A stretch of DNA of 64,000 nt. Source: Humidesulfovibrio sp. (GTDB taxonomy: Bacteria; Desulfobacterota; Desulfovibrionia; Desulfovibrionales; Desulfovibrionaceae). Location: the NCBI RefSeq assembly GCF_030689645.1, contig NZ_JAUYFU010000024.1, positions 145,343 to 209,342 on the forward strand. The letters are read 5' to 3'. Shown piece after piece: positions 44,484 to 52,221 of this stretch (position 1 is the first letter of the stretch; each line of letters begins with the position of its first letter). The translations under genes were made by a program, and so were the position numbers. The notes under the pieces are model-generated. The model saw only the letters and a program-made list of their open reading frames with translations. It made no database searches and was not told where the DNA came from.

Positions 44484-45812
44484 GTGTACGAGGAGTTGAC
44501 GTTGCAGGAACAGCACGAGAACCTGACTGAGGCTGCCGATGAGTCCGACCAGCTCCGGGACCGGCACTTCAACCCGTGGCGAATACCACGGACGGAGAAG
44601 GCGCGTGCGGCCATCCAGGATGTTGTCCATCAGCTCCAGAGTTTCGAGCGGCTCTACAAGCACCGCAAGCGCAAGCGCCGAGCGGTTGACCTGGAGGCCT
44701 TTGAGGCAACAGTCTCGGCCATCGCCTCGGACCTCATGTACCACCACCTCCTTGGGCATGGGGATGGGGTCTACATCACCCGGTCCAACCGCTACCTGGG
44801 GCGCAAGAGCCGCTACCGGCCCGCTGCCTACGGCAAAATCCTGCCGACCATCCTGGACCACATGGCCGAGCCTGAGATGGCGTACGCCGAGCAATCCATC
44901 GGCTACAAGGGCTACTTCGGCCCATCCAAGGAGACGACCATCCGCGCTAGCAAGCGGCTCATCACGCGAGTGGTGGAAGCCCGGCTTGAGCTTGGGGACT
45001 TCGGCATCTCCAAAGGTCAGGAGGTGATCCTGCTTAAGCGCGTGAAGAAGGGTGGCTGGGATGACGGCGGTCTTGAGGAGTACGAGGATACCCCGGAGAC
45101 CATCCTGTTCCGGGAGCAGGTCATGACCATCAACGGCTGGCTGGAGTCCGTGGAGATCGACTTCGATGAGTACTACTGGCCAGGAGGCAGACCCGTTGAT
45201 TCACGGGACCGGAGGCTGCGGCGTGTCTTCACACAGGGACGTTTCGATAGCGGAGGACGGCTGTTCGGCGGGTTCTGGCAGCCCCTGGGCAAGGAAGCAC
45301 GCCGGAAGGGCCTGATGATCAACGGCGAGGACGTGGTGGAGCTGGACTACGGCCAGATGAACCCCCGCATCCTCTACGGCCTCTGCGGTGCGGAGCCGCC
45401 TGCGGGCGATGCCTACGCCATTCCCGACTTTCAGCACCACCGCAGTGGGGTGAAGAAGATCATGAACGCCATGCTGTTCGCCACCAAACGGCTGGTCAGG
45501 ATGCCCAAGGGCGTCCGCAAGGCCTTCGAGGAACGGCACCGGGTGGAGGAAGTCATGGTCGCCATTGAGGCTGCCCACCCGGCCATCACGAGCTGCTTCT
45601 TCACCGGGATCGGCCATGAGGCCCAGTTCACCGAGAGCCAGGTGCTGGTAGATGTCCTTCTCACCCTTCGAGACCTGGGCATCCATGCCCTCCCTGTCCA
45701 TGACTCCGTGATCGTGGGGAAGTCGAACCAGGACAAGGTCAGGGAGGTCATGCTCTCCTGCTTCCTCAAGGGAACTGGAGTACCTGGGATAGTGGAGGTG
45801 GTGGGGGGATGA
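44484..45812 (+). CDS. Family-A DNA polymerase palm-like protein
   Basis: A 442-aa protein (GTG start, no strong ribosome-binding site; other in-frame TTG starts lie a few codons on). Three motifs occur in polymerase order: motif A ELDYGQMNPRILYGL (Asp288), motif B RSGVKKIMN (Arg320-x3-Lys324) and motif C PVHDSV (His406, Asp407). In Klenow these are DYSQIELRI, RxxxKxxxF and VHDE. No 3'-5' exonuclease domain is present and there is little room for thumb and fingers. I have seen similar uncharacterised proteins in mobile elements. Catalytic activity is not proven; motif B lacks the usual Phe/Tyr (Asn328). The gene ends 67 bp before the zinc-finger gene. Confidence 0.55.
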   Translation: MYEELTLQEQHENLTEAADESDQLRDRHFNPWRIPRTEKARAAIQDVVHQLQSFERLYKHRKRKRRAVDLEAFEATVSAIASDLMYHHLLGHGDGVYITRSNRYLGRKSRYRPAAYGKILPTILDHMAEPEMAYAEQSIGYKGYFGPSKETTIRASKRLITRVVEARLELGDFGISKGQEVILLKRVKKGGWDDGGLEEYEDTPETILFREQVMTINGWLESVEIDFDEYYWPGGRPVDSRDRRLRRVFTQGRFDSGGRLFGGFWQPLGKEARRKGLMINGEDVVELDYGQMNPRILYGLCGAEPPAGDAYAIPDFQHHRSGVKKIMNAMLFATKRLVRMPKGVRKAFEERHRVEEVMVAIEAAHPAITSCFFTGIGHEAQFTESQVLVDVLLTLRDLGIHALPVHDSVIVGKSNQDKVREVMLSCFLKGTGVPGIVEVVGG

Positions 45813-45879
45813 CCATGATCACCTACAACTACCAGTACCTAGAGGGGCTACTAATCTCCTTTAGTGGGACCCGTAAGCC

Positions 45880-46698
45880 ATGACCGACTGGAACCAGCGC
45901 CAGAAGCGCAAGCAGGACGTGACCGCCCGTGCGGCCCTCCCCAACCATATGTACGGCTACTGCCGGGTGATTCACTGCGGCAAGCCCGCCAGGGCAGGTA
46001 CTCCGGACGGCCTGGACGAGCGATACTGCCGCGCCCATGCCGATCACAATCAGCGGCATGGCAGCCCGCTCAAGGGATCATACACGGCCAAGGAGCTGAA
46101 CCCCTACCGCCGGGCGGCCCTGGCCTGGATCGTGTCCCACGAGGACAGCCGGTGGGTGCAGAACGCGATCCAGCGGGTGAAGGGCCTCTACCAGCAGGCC
46201 GGGCCGTATGTGGAGGCCTTCCGCCTGCGTGGCCTGCCTCCTCAGCAGCGTGCCAAGGCGGCCCTGGCCCGGCTCAGGAAGCACGGCATCGACCCCCGGC
46301 TGGTCGTGGCGGCATGGCTGGCCGTGGAGATGCTGATCCAGGACGATCCTCAGCCCGTCCAGGGAACGGAGTTCAAGCGTGTGCAGGCGGCCAAGGTCAT
46401 CCATCGAATGGCCTCCGGTTCCCACCGGCGCTGGGTGCGAGAGGTCGCCTCACCCGTCTGGTCGGGCCAGAAGCAGGATGTGATCCAGGAGCTTCACGTC
46501 TACCCCCGGAGCCGTGGCCGTGTTCTCAGGCACCTTGGGGAAGAACTGGAGTCGGCAGTGGAGCTGCTGGTGGATCACCACCTCGCGGACATCCACATCT
46601 TCAGGCGTGAGCAGGACGCGGCAGGGTCCTCAGGCGCTCGGGCTTATCCCAGGAATTGGGTGTCCAGACGCAGGCAGAAGGATGACGAAAAGACTTGA
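45880..46698 (+). CDS. Zinc-finger hypothetical protein next to polymerase-like gene
   Basis: A 272-aa protein whose N-terminal part has C-x4-C-x16-C-x2-H (YCRVIHCGKPARAG ... YCRAHADHNQRHG), a compact zinc site like those in phage/HNH-related or DNA-binding proteins. The rest is helical with many Arg/Lys (pI likely high). No known family. It is the last island gene before attR and is plausibly co-transcribed with the polymerase-like gene; a DNA-binding partner role is inference. Confidence 0.5.
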   Translation: MTDWNQRQKRKQDVTARAALPNHMYGYCRVIHCGKPARAGTPDGLDERYCRAHADHNQRHGSPLKGSYTAKELNPYRRAALAWIVSHEDSRWVQNAIQRVKGLYQQAGPYVEAFRLRGLPPQQRAKAALARLRKHGIDPRLVVAAWLAVEMLIQDDPQPVQGTEFKRVQAAKVIHRMASGSHRRWVREVASPVWSGQKQDVIQELHVYPRSRGRVLRHLGEELESAVELLVDHHLADIHIFRREQDAAGSSGARAYPRNWVSRRRQKDDEKT

Positions 46699-46784
46699 AA
46701 CTGTTCCAGTGAGGCGTTACATTCGGCTCAGGAACAGTGACGATATCTAGCTGAAGAGAAAGGATTTCCTTGTCTCCAGACGAG

Positions 46785-46807
46785 AATCCCTCCCTCTCCG
46801 CCAGAAA
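46785..46807 (+). repeat. attR: right copy of island direct repeat
   Basis: A 23-bp perfect copy of 23846-23868, the tRNA-Ser 3' end. It is not preceded by the rest of a tRNA, so it marks the right boundary of the insertion. Confidence 0.9.
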
Positions 46808-46811
46808 AACC

Positions 46812-46844
46812 AAGGGTCACGGTATACGCCGTGACCCTTTTTTT
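46812..46844 (+). terminator. Displaced tRNA-Ser terminator
   Basis: Stem GGGTCACGG / CCGTGACCC (46814-46822, 46829-46837) extended by AA/TT and followed by seven T. It starts 5 bp past attR, the position expected for the native tRNA-Ser terminator before the island inserted. Confidence 0.85.
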
Positions 46845-47183
46845 GCGCCTAAAAACAGACCCAAAAGCGCAACATGTACCCCTGATTTGTACCCTTTGAC
46901 GAAAAATTGTCCGGTTCGCCACTAGAATGCTGGCGATTCTTGCTATCCTGTCTTCAATCATGTGCAGCTTGAGTGACGCGTTCAGCGTTTGTCTTGTGGT
47001 GATAAAAATGTCGTAGCATTGCGGTTGTTTTTCCTTTGGCTTCTTGTATAAATCGTAACACTCTAGTAACGAATCAGAAAAGCGGATACGCTTTCGAAAT
47101 TTTCCGGGAATGAGTGCGCCACTGGTCTCTTCGGCAGACCTGATCCCTTGTCGTTCAAGCCTGCTCTGGAGGGACAAGAAGCG
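46845..47183. other. Intergenic region upstream of the ABC exporter
   Basis: 339 bp, AT-rich relative to the flanks. It contains a candidate promoter (47025-47052) and the GGAGGG ribosome-binding site at 47168-47173. A 149-codon minus-strand frame here is not supported as a gene. Nothing else was recognised. Confidence 0.5.
47025..47052 (+). promoter_or_regulatory. Candidate sigma-70 promoter of the ABC/SET operon
   Basis: TTGTTT, 16 bp, TATAAA. The -10 is good (5 of 6), the -35 fair. It would give a leader of about 125 nt. Confidence 0.4.
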
Positions 47184-49478
47184 ATGGATGAGTCATCTTC
47201 TGGCCGTGGGGAGAAGGGCGGCAAAACGATTGCCGCACCTGCAACTCTGCCGTCAGCCGCTGCGGAGCCTCGCGTTCAGTTTGGGATTCTGGCCCTTCTC
47301 GGCTGTTTGGCGCGATTCTTCAGGCCGTATTGGCGCAGGGCCGCCATCGTTGTCGTCGGCCTCATCGTTGAAATGGCTTTCAGTTCTGCGCTTCCCTTCT
47401 CGTTCAAATTCATCGTCGATGACGGGCTCGTAGGCAAGAATCACAGCCTGCTGATTACGATCATCATCGCCTTGGCGGTCGGCGCTTTGGCTGTGTCGGT
47501 TGTGGGGTTGCTTCGCGATTTTCTCTTCGCTCGTTTGGCTTCGCAGATCTTGAGGGACTTGCGGGCCTCCATGTTCGAGCAGTTGCAGCGTTTGTCCATC
47601 GACTTTTATGGCCGCACCAACGCGGGGGATGTGCTCTCGCGGTTCTCTGGCGATATCGTATCCGTTGAAAACGCCCTCGTCAGCTCAATTCCCTGGGGGG
47701 TGCTGCCCACCCTGGACGTTTTTGCCAACACGTTGCTCTTGTTCTGGCTCGACTGGCGGTTGGCGCTCGTGTCCATGCTTGTTTGGCCGCTGTGCCTGCT
47801 TGGGCCGCGCTTCTTCGCGCCGCGCGCCGTGGATGCGAGCTACGCCCGCAAGCAGGACGAGGGCGGTACGCTCGCCGTGGTCCAGGAGAACATCCAGTCG
47901 CAACCCGCCGTCAAGGTGCTCAACCTGCAGAACGAGGCCATGCGCATCTTCGGCATTCGCAACTCAAAGTTGGCGGAGAGCGTGCTCAAGGTGAGCTTCT
48001 TCTCCGCCATGGTCGAGCGCTCGGCGGGGGTCAGCATCATGCTGCTGCAGGTATTGGTCCTGGCCATAGGAGCCTGGATGACCTCAGTGGACCTGCTCTC
48101 TGTGGGAACCCTGACTGCTTTTCAGGCGCTCTTTCTCAATTTGTCGATATCCCTTTCCTACACCACGCAATATGTGCCGACCCTGGTCCAGGCGGCGGGC
48201 GGCATGGAGCGCATCAACGAACTGTTCGCGGTTGTGCCTGGCGTTGTCGATAAGCCCGCCGCCGTGGAGCTGCCGCAGCTGGTCCGGGGAGTGCGCTTCG
48301 AGTCCGTGAGTTTCGGTTATGACGAGGCGAGCACGGTTCTGCGCGATCTGAACATCGAACTGCGGGCCACGGAGTCGGTGGCTTTTGTCGGCGCCAGCGG
48401 GTCTGGCAAGAGTACGGTCTTGAGCCTGCTGATGCGGCTTTATGAGCCCAGCGCAGGTCGTGTCACCCTGGACGGGGTGGACCTGCGCGACTCGACTCAG
48501 GCATCTCTCAGGGCCCAGATGGGCGTGGTGTTTCAGGAGAGCTTTCTGTTCAACGCAAGTGTTGCCGAGAACATCCGTTTTGGTCGTCTTGATGCCACCC
48601 GCGACGAGATCGAAAACGCTGCGCGCGCGGCTGAGATTCATGAGGTCATTGCCGCCTTGCCTGAAGGCTATGATTCGCAGATAGGCGAGCGTGGTGGCCG
48701 TCTGTCCGGCGGTCAGCGCCAGCGCATCGCCATTGCGCGCGCCATTCTCCGCGAGCCGCGCATCCTCGTGCTCGACGAAGCTACCTCGGCCCTTGACCCG
48801 GGAACCGAGTCCGCCATCAACGCCACCCTGGCTCGGATTGGCAGTGGGCGCATGGTCGTCTCGGTGACGCACCGGCTGGCCGCCGCAGTGAATGCCGACC
48901 GAATCTGCGTTCTGGACAAGGGGCGGCTGGTCGAGTCGGGCAGCCATGCGGAATTGCTTGAACACAACGGACACTATAAGCGGTTATGGGAAAAGCAGAG
49001 CGGATTCCAGCTTAGCCCCAGCGGCGAACAGGCCATCGTGGCGCCGGAATGGCTGCGCCGCGTGAAGCTGTTCGATCAGCTCGACGACCGGCTGTTGCGG
49101 TTGCTTGCGACGCTTTTCGCCACGGAAAGACATCCCGAGGGACGTCTGATCATCCATCAGGGCGATCAGGCCGACCGCTTCTACATCATCGTGCGCGGTG
49201 CGGTTGAGGTTCTCATGACGGAGGAGCCAGGCACCGAGCGGAGGGTGGCGGTTCTGGAGGATGGAGATCATTTCGGCGAGATAGCGCTGCTGCATTCCGT
49301 TCCACGTACGGCCAGCGTGCGCACGCTTATGCAGAGCACATTGCTGTCGTTGCAGCGCCAGCAGTTTGAGTTGTTGCTCGAGCAGGCTCCAGAGCTTCGT
49401 GCTCGCATCGACTCCGTTCATTGTGAGCGCCTCATCGCCTCGGACACAAACAATGAAATGATGGAGAGTCCAGCATGA
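47184..49478 (+). CDS. ABC exporter with C-terminal cyclic-nucleotide-binding domain
   Basis: A 764-aa half-transporter (functions as a dimer): six-helix membrane domain (residues about 50-340), then an ATPase with Walker A GASGSGKS (403-410), signature LSGGQ (507-511) and Walker B VLDEAT (Asp531). Residues about 635-745 form a cNMP-binding fold with the phosphate cassette FGEIALLHSVPRTASV. No N-terminal peptidase domain. The start at 47184 has GGAGGG 10 nt upstream (a TTG at 47148 is open). The stop overlaps the first SET gene by 4 bp. Substrate unknown (peptide, lipid or drug are all possible). Confidence 0.88.
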   Translation: MDESSSGRGEKGGKTIAAPATLPSAAAEPRVQFGILALLGCLARFFRPYWRRAAIVVVGLIVEMAFSSALPFSFKFIVDDGLVGKNHSLLITIIIALAVGALAVSVVGLLRDFLFARLASQILRDLRASMFEQLQRLSIDFYGRTNAGDVLSRFSGDIVSVENALVSSIPWGVLPTLDVFANTLLLFWLDWRLALVSMLVWPLCLLGPRFFAPRAVDASYARKQDEGGTLAVVQENIQSQPAVKVLNLQNEAMRIFGIRNSKLAESVLKVSFFSAMVERSAGVSIMLLQVLVLAIGAWMTSVDLLSVGTLTAFQALFLNLSISLSYTTQYVPTLVQAAGGMERINELFAVVPGVVDKPAAVELPQLVRGVRFESVSFGYDEASTVLRDLNIELRATESVAFVGASGSGKSTVLSLLMRLYEPSAGRVTLDGVDLRDSTQASLRAQMGVVFQESFLFNASVAENIRFGRLDATRDEIENAARAAEIHEVIAALPEGYDSQIGERGGRLSGGQRQRIAIARAILREPRILVLDEATSALDPGTESAINATLARIGSGRMVVSVTHRLAAAVNADRICVLDKGRLVESGSHAELLEHNGHYKRLWEKQSGFQLSPSGEQAIVAPEWLRRVKLFDQLDDRLLRLLATLFATERHPEGRLIIHQGDQADRFYIIVRGAVEVLMTEEPGTERRVAVLEDGDHFGEIALLHSVPRTASVRTLMQSTLLSLQRQQFELLLEQAPELRARIDSVHCERLIASDTNNEMMESPA

Positions 49479-50071
49479 TGCATCCCGACACTGAATTGCG
49501 GTTCATCAGCCCTGAGGTCGGGTACGGGGTCTTTGCGGTCAAGCCCATCCCACGTGGGACAGTGACTTGGATACTGTGCAACTTCGACATGGTTTTCACG
49601 CCAGGCGAGGTGGCCGCATTGCCTGCGCCCTACCAGCCCATCATGGAGAAATACGCCTACACCGATGCCGAGGGGAACCAGGTTTTGTGCTGGGATCATG
49701 GCCGTTACGTGAATCATAGCTGTGATCCGGCCATTCTCGGTGTTGGTCGTGATTTTGAGGTGGCCGTACGAGACGTTGCTCCTGGGGAGGAGATAACTTG
49801 CGAATACGGCGGGCTCAACCTCACCAGGGAGATGCAGTGCTGCTGCGGTGTATCGACCTGCCGGGGGGTGATCGGCGGCGGGGATGTGCTGCTGCTTTGG
49901 CCGGAACTCGATAAATGTATCGCCCAGACCCTGCGCTATGCGCGCCAAGTGCCCCAGCCATTGCTGCCATTTTCCCGCAATGCCGGTCAGTTCTGGGATT
50001 GGGTGGATGGGCGCTCCGCCGTGCCGAGCCATCGCGCCTATCACGCCAAGCCCCCAGTTCAAGGCCGATGA
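49475..50071 (+). CDS. SET-domain protein-lysine methyltransferase-like (copy 1)
   Basis: A 198-aa protein that is mostly one SET domain: RYVNHSCDP (SAM/pseudoknot), GEEITCEYG (catalytic Tyr) and a post-SET CCCGVSTCRG cysteine site. Bacterial SET proteins methylate lysines of host or target proteins. Overlaps the ABC gene and its paralogue downstream by 4 bp each (ATGA). The substrate is unknown. Confidence 0.85.
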   Translation: MMHPDTELRFISPEVGYGVFAVKPIPRGTVTWILCNFDMVFTPGEVAALPAPYQPIMEKYAYTDAEGNQVLCWDHGRYVNHSCDPAILGVGRDFEVAVRDVAPGEEITCEYGGLNLTREMQCCCGVSTCRGVIGGGDVLLLWPELDKCIAQTLRYARQVPQPLLPFSRNAGQFWDWVDGRSAVPSHRAYHAKPPVQGR

Positions 50072-50616
50072 TTCATCCTGCCACGGAACTGCGTTTCGTC
50101 GATGCGGTCATGGGATTCGGCGTTTTCGCCACGGCCCCGATTCCTCGCGGCACCATTGTCTGGGTCCTTGATCCACTCGACCGCGTGCTGACGCAGGACG
50201 ATGTCGCATTGTTGCCCGCAGCCATGGGCTTTGACGCGGAGCGGCATCTCTGGCTCAGCCAGGATGGCCGGTATGTGCTGGCCTGGGATTTGGCGCGCTA
50301 CGTCAACCACTCGTGCGTGCCTAATTGCGCGGGCACTGCGGTCGGGTGTGAGATTGCCCTGAACGACATCGCGGTTGGGGATCAAATCACCAACGACTAC
50401 GCCGAACTTGGGATGTCGCCGGGGGAGAGCCTTGTGTGCCGATGCGGTGCCCAGCACTGCCGGGGAATCGTCTCTTCGGGGCAGGAGGATCTGATCCGGC
50501 AAGCCATTGTTAAATCGGTGGAGGGGGCTTTGCTCTGCGTTGGTTCGGTGGAGCAGCCGCTCTTGTCGCTGTTGACTGAGCAGGGGCGGGCGCAGATCCT
50601 GGCCCTGAATGCTTGA
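50068..50616 (+). CDS. SET-domain protein-lysine methyltransferase-like (copy 2)
   Basis: A 182-aa paralogue of the preceding gene. The openings MMHPDTELRF and MIHPATELRF show a tandem duplication. It keeps RYVNHSCVP and CRCGAQHCRG; the ITCEYG motif is ITNDYAELG, so the Tyr remains but the neighbours differ, suggesting a changed target. The start at 50068 is inside the copy 1 stop; the longer upstream frame was rejected. The last ~40 residues are unique. Confidence 0.82.
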   Translation: MIHPATELRFVDAVMGFGVFATAPIPRGTIVWVLDPLDRVLTQDDVALLPAAMGFDAERHLWLSQDGRYVLAWDLARYVNHSCVPNCAGTAVGCEIALNDIAVGDQITNDYAELGMSPGESLVCRCGAQHCRGIVSSGQEDLIRQAIVKSVEGALLCVGSVEQPLLSLLTEQGRAQILALNA

Positions 50617-50754
50617 GGCATTGCTCACCGAGTCAGCACCATAGGGATGTGCACTGGGGGCTGGGCGTATTCGCTCCGTATCGCATCGTGGCGAGTGGAC
50701 TTGGGTGAGGGGGAACGCGTGCTTTCTTGGGCGCGGCGAGTTGACTCCTCTGTG

Positions 50755-50780
50755 GGGCTGATGCATGCTCATATCAGCCC
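50755..50780. other. Inverted repeat upstream of uspA
   Basis: GGGCTGAT and ATCAGCCC are 10 bp apart, 28 bp before uspA. With no T-run it may be an operator rather than a terminator; the role is not known. Confidence 0.35.
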
Positions 50781-50807
50781 GAAACCGGAAAAAAATGGAG
50801 TCTCGCC

Positions 50808-51236
50808 ATGGTGTTGACGTTCAAGAAAATTCTGGTCCCGGTGGATAATTCCGAGCATTCACGCAACGCCCTTCGCTATGCCCTTGGCTTGGCGCAGACC
50901 CAGGGGTCTTACGTGGCCCTGCTGCACTGTTTTGGCCGAATCCCCTTGCTCATTGGGGGAGAGCCTAGGAGAGAGCTGGTTCGCGAGCTGGTGCGAGAGT
51001 CGGAAAAGCTGTTGGCCCCCTACGCCAAAAAAATGCGCGACCTCGACCTTGAGCCTGTGCTGATCATCAAGGAGGGTCGCGCGGGTGAAGTCATAGTGCA
51101 GGAGGCCAAGTCCGGCGATTACGACCTCATCGTCATGGGCTCGCGCGGCTTGACTGATGTTCAGGGCCTTATCATGGGCAGCGACGCCCACCGCGTGCTT
51201 TCTGCGGCGCATTGCCCGGTGCTTATTACTCGTTAG
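50808..51236 (+). CDS. Universal stress protein (UspA family)
   Basis: A 142-aa single USP domain. FKKILVPVDNSEHSRNALRYA opens the fold and GSRGLTDVQGLIMGS gives the ATP-binding G-x2-G-x9-G-S pattern, so this is probably an ATP-binding type. GGAG precedes the start. Its 3' end overlaps the convergent 251-aa gene by 11 bp. Target process unknown. Confidence 0.93.
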   Translation: MVLTFKKILVPVDNSEHSRNALRYALGLAQTQGSYVALLHCFGRIPLLIGGEPRRELVRELVRESEKLLAPYAKKMRDLDLEPVLIIKEGRAGEVIVQEAKSGDYDLIVMGSRGLTDVQGLIMGSDAHRVLSAAHCPVLITR

Positions 51237-51981
51237 AAACTTCCCCGACTTGATGATTGCCGCCTTGGCCCGGCCCTGCATGGGGTCGGGCATTTTTTCT
51301 GTTTTGGGCCTTCGGTTCCAGGCGGTCGGCGTAAAGACGCGCGCCCTCGTGGATGACGTTGTTGTTCAAGAAGTCTGCGGGAGAGGAAATTGTGGTGCTT
51401 TCCACGTGCTTCATGGCGGAGAGGAGCGGCTGGGCCGCCCCGTTGCTTTGATTGATCATGTCGCGCTGCAATTTCTCGCACATGTAGTGGACGCAGCGCG
51501 GCGACTTGAACAACCGCAGGGTGCAGCCGTCCTCGGCCAGCAGGCGGCAGTAGCCTGGTCGCATGGTGCGCCCCTTGCGGTGGTGGGCGCTTTCATCTTT
51601 TTGCAGCAGGCCGATCATGTGCGCCATGTGCAGCGCCGCCGGGGAATTCTGGGAACTCATGAGGTCCGTAATGTTCATAATGACGTAGTGCTCGTGATTG
51701 CAACATCCGGCAGGCGGGGTCGGGCAACCTGCGCCGCAGAAGGCGCGTGGCCCGGATTGGAGAATGACGTCCACCTGGCGGATGTACAGAGAGTAAGCAA
51801 TGACCAGGCGGCGCACGTTGCTGTGCCGAGACCCAAGGTGCCCGCTCAGGCGTTCGATCTGATTATTGACGCTGGAGTCTGAAAGGAACGGGTAATCCCT
51901 GTCGGCCAGTGACTCCAGGTCGCCGTCGATAGCACTGTGGTCCGGCTGCGCAAGAGCGCCAAGCCAGCTTTCTATTTGCAT
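51226..51981 (-). CDS. Cysteine-rich hypothetical protein (YkgJ-like cluster)
   Basis: A 251-aa protein. CGAGCPTPPAGCCNHEHY, GYCRLLAEDGCTLRL and KSPRCVHYMCEKL recall the metal-chelating C...CC...GC..C..C arrangement of YkgJ-type proteins, which bind zinc or iron. The frame is open to 52140; 51981 was chosen for its GAGG about 8 nt upstream. The last part of the gene is read through the uspA terminator region, so the C-terminal tail (NARPHAGPGQGG) may be non-functional. Function unknown. Confidence 0.55.
   Translation of the reverse strand: MQIESWLGALAQPDHSAIDGDLESLADRDYPFLSDSSVNNQIERLSGHLGSRHSNVRRLVIAYSLYIRQVDVILQSGPRAFCGAGCPTPPAGCCNHEHYVIMNITDLMSSQNSPAALHMAHMIGLLQKDESAHHRKGRTMRPGYCRLLAEDGCTLRLFKSPRCVHYMCEKLQRDMINQSNGAAQPLLSAMKHVESTTISSPADFLNNNVIHEGARLYADRLEPKAQNRKNARPHAGPGQGGNHQVGEVSNE
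51268..51298 (+). terminator. Terminator of uspA
   Basis: On the plus strand GCCCGGCCC TGCAT GGGGTCGGGC is followed by ATTTTTT. It lies 32 bp after the uspA stop, inside the 3' end of the convergent gene. Confidence 0.65.
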
Positions 51982-52221
51982 GGGGAAACCTCTGGTTCCT
52001 GGCGCAGTCGGCCTGCGGAATTGCCAGACGTCCATGCCATTTCTGCTACAATTATAAGTGGTTTGCCGTAAGAAATAAAGGAAACAGTTGTGGCCGCCCC
52101 AGGCAGGTTTTGCTGGCGCATGGTTGTACGTATCTTGCATTGATCGCGCGGCCCGCTAAGCGCTCTCCGGCAGCAACGTTCACGTACGTATCAACATATG
52201 AACTCTTCCAAAGGTCCGAAC

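Noticed and set aside
46728-47177. 149-codon minus-strand frame over attR and the intergenic region
   Set aside because: Covers attR and a terminator; no start site signal or homology.
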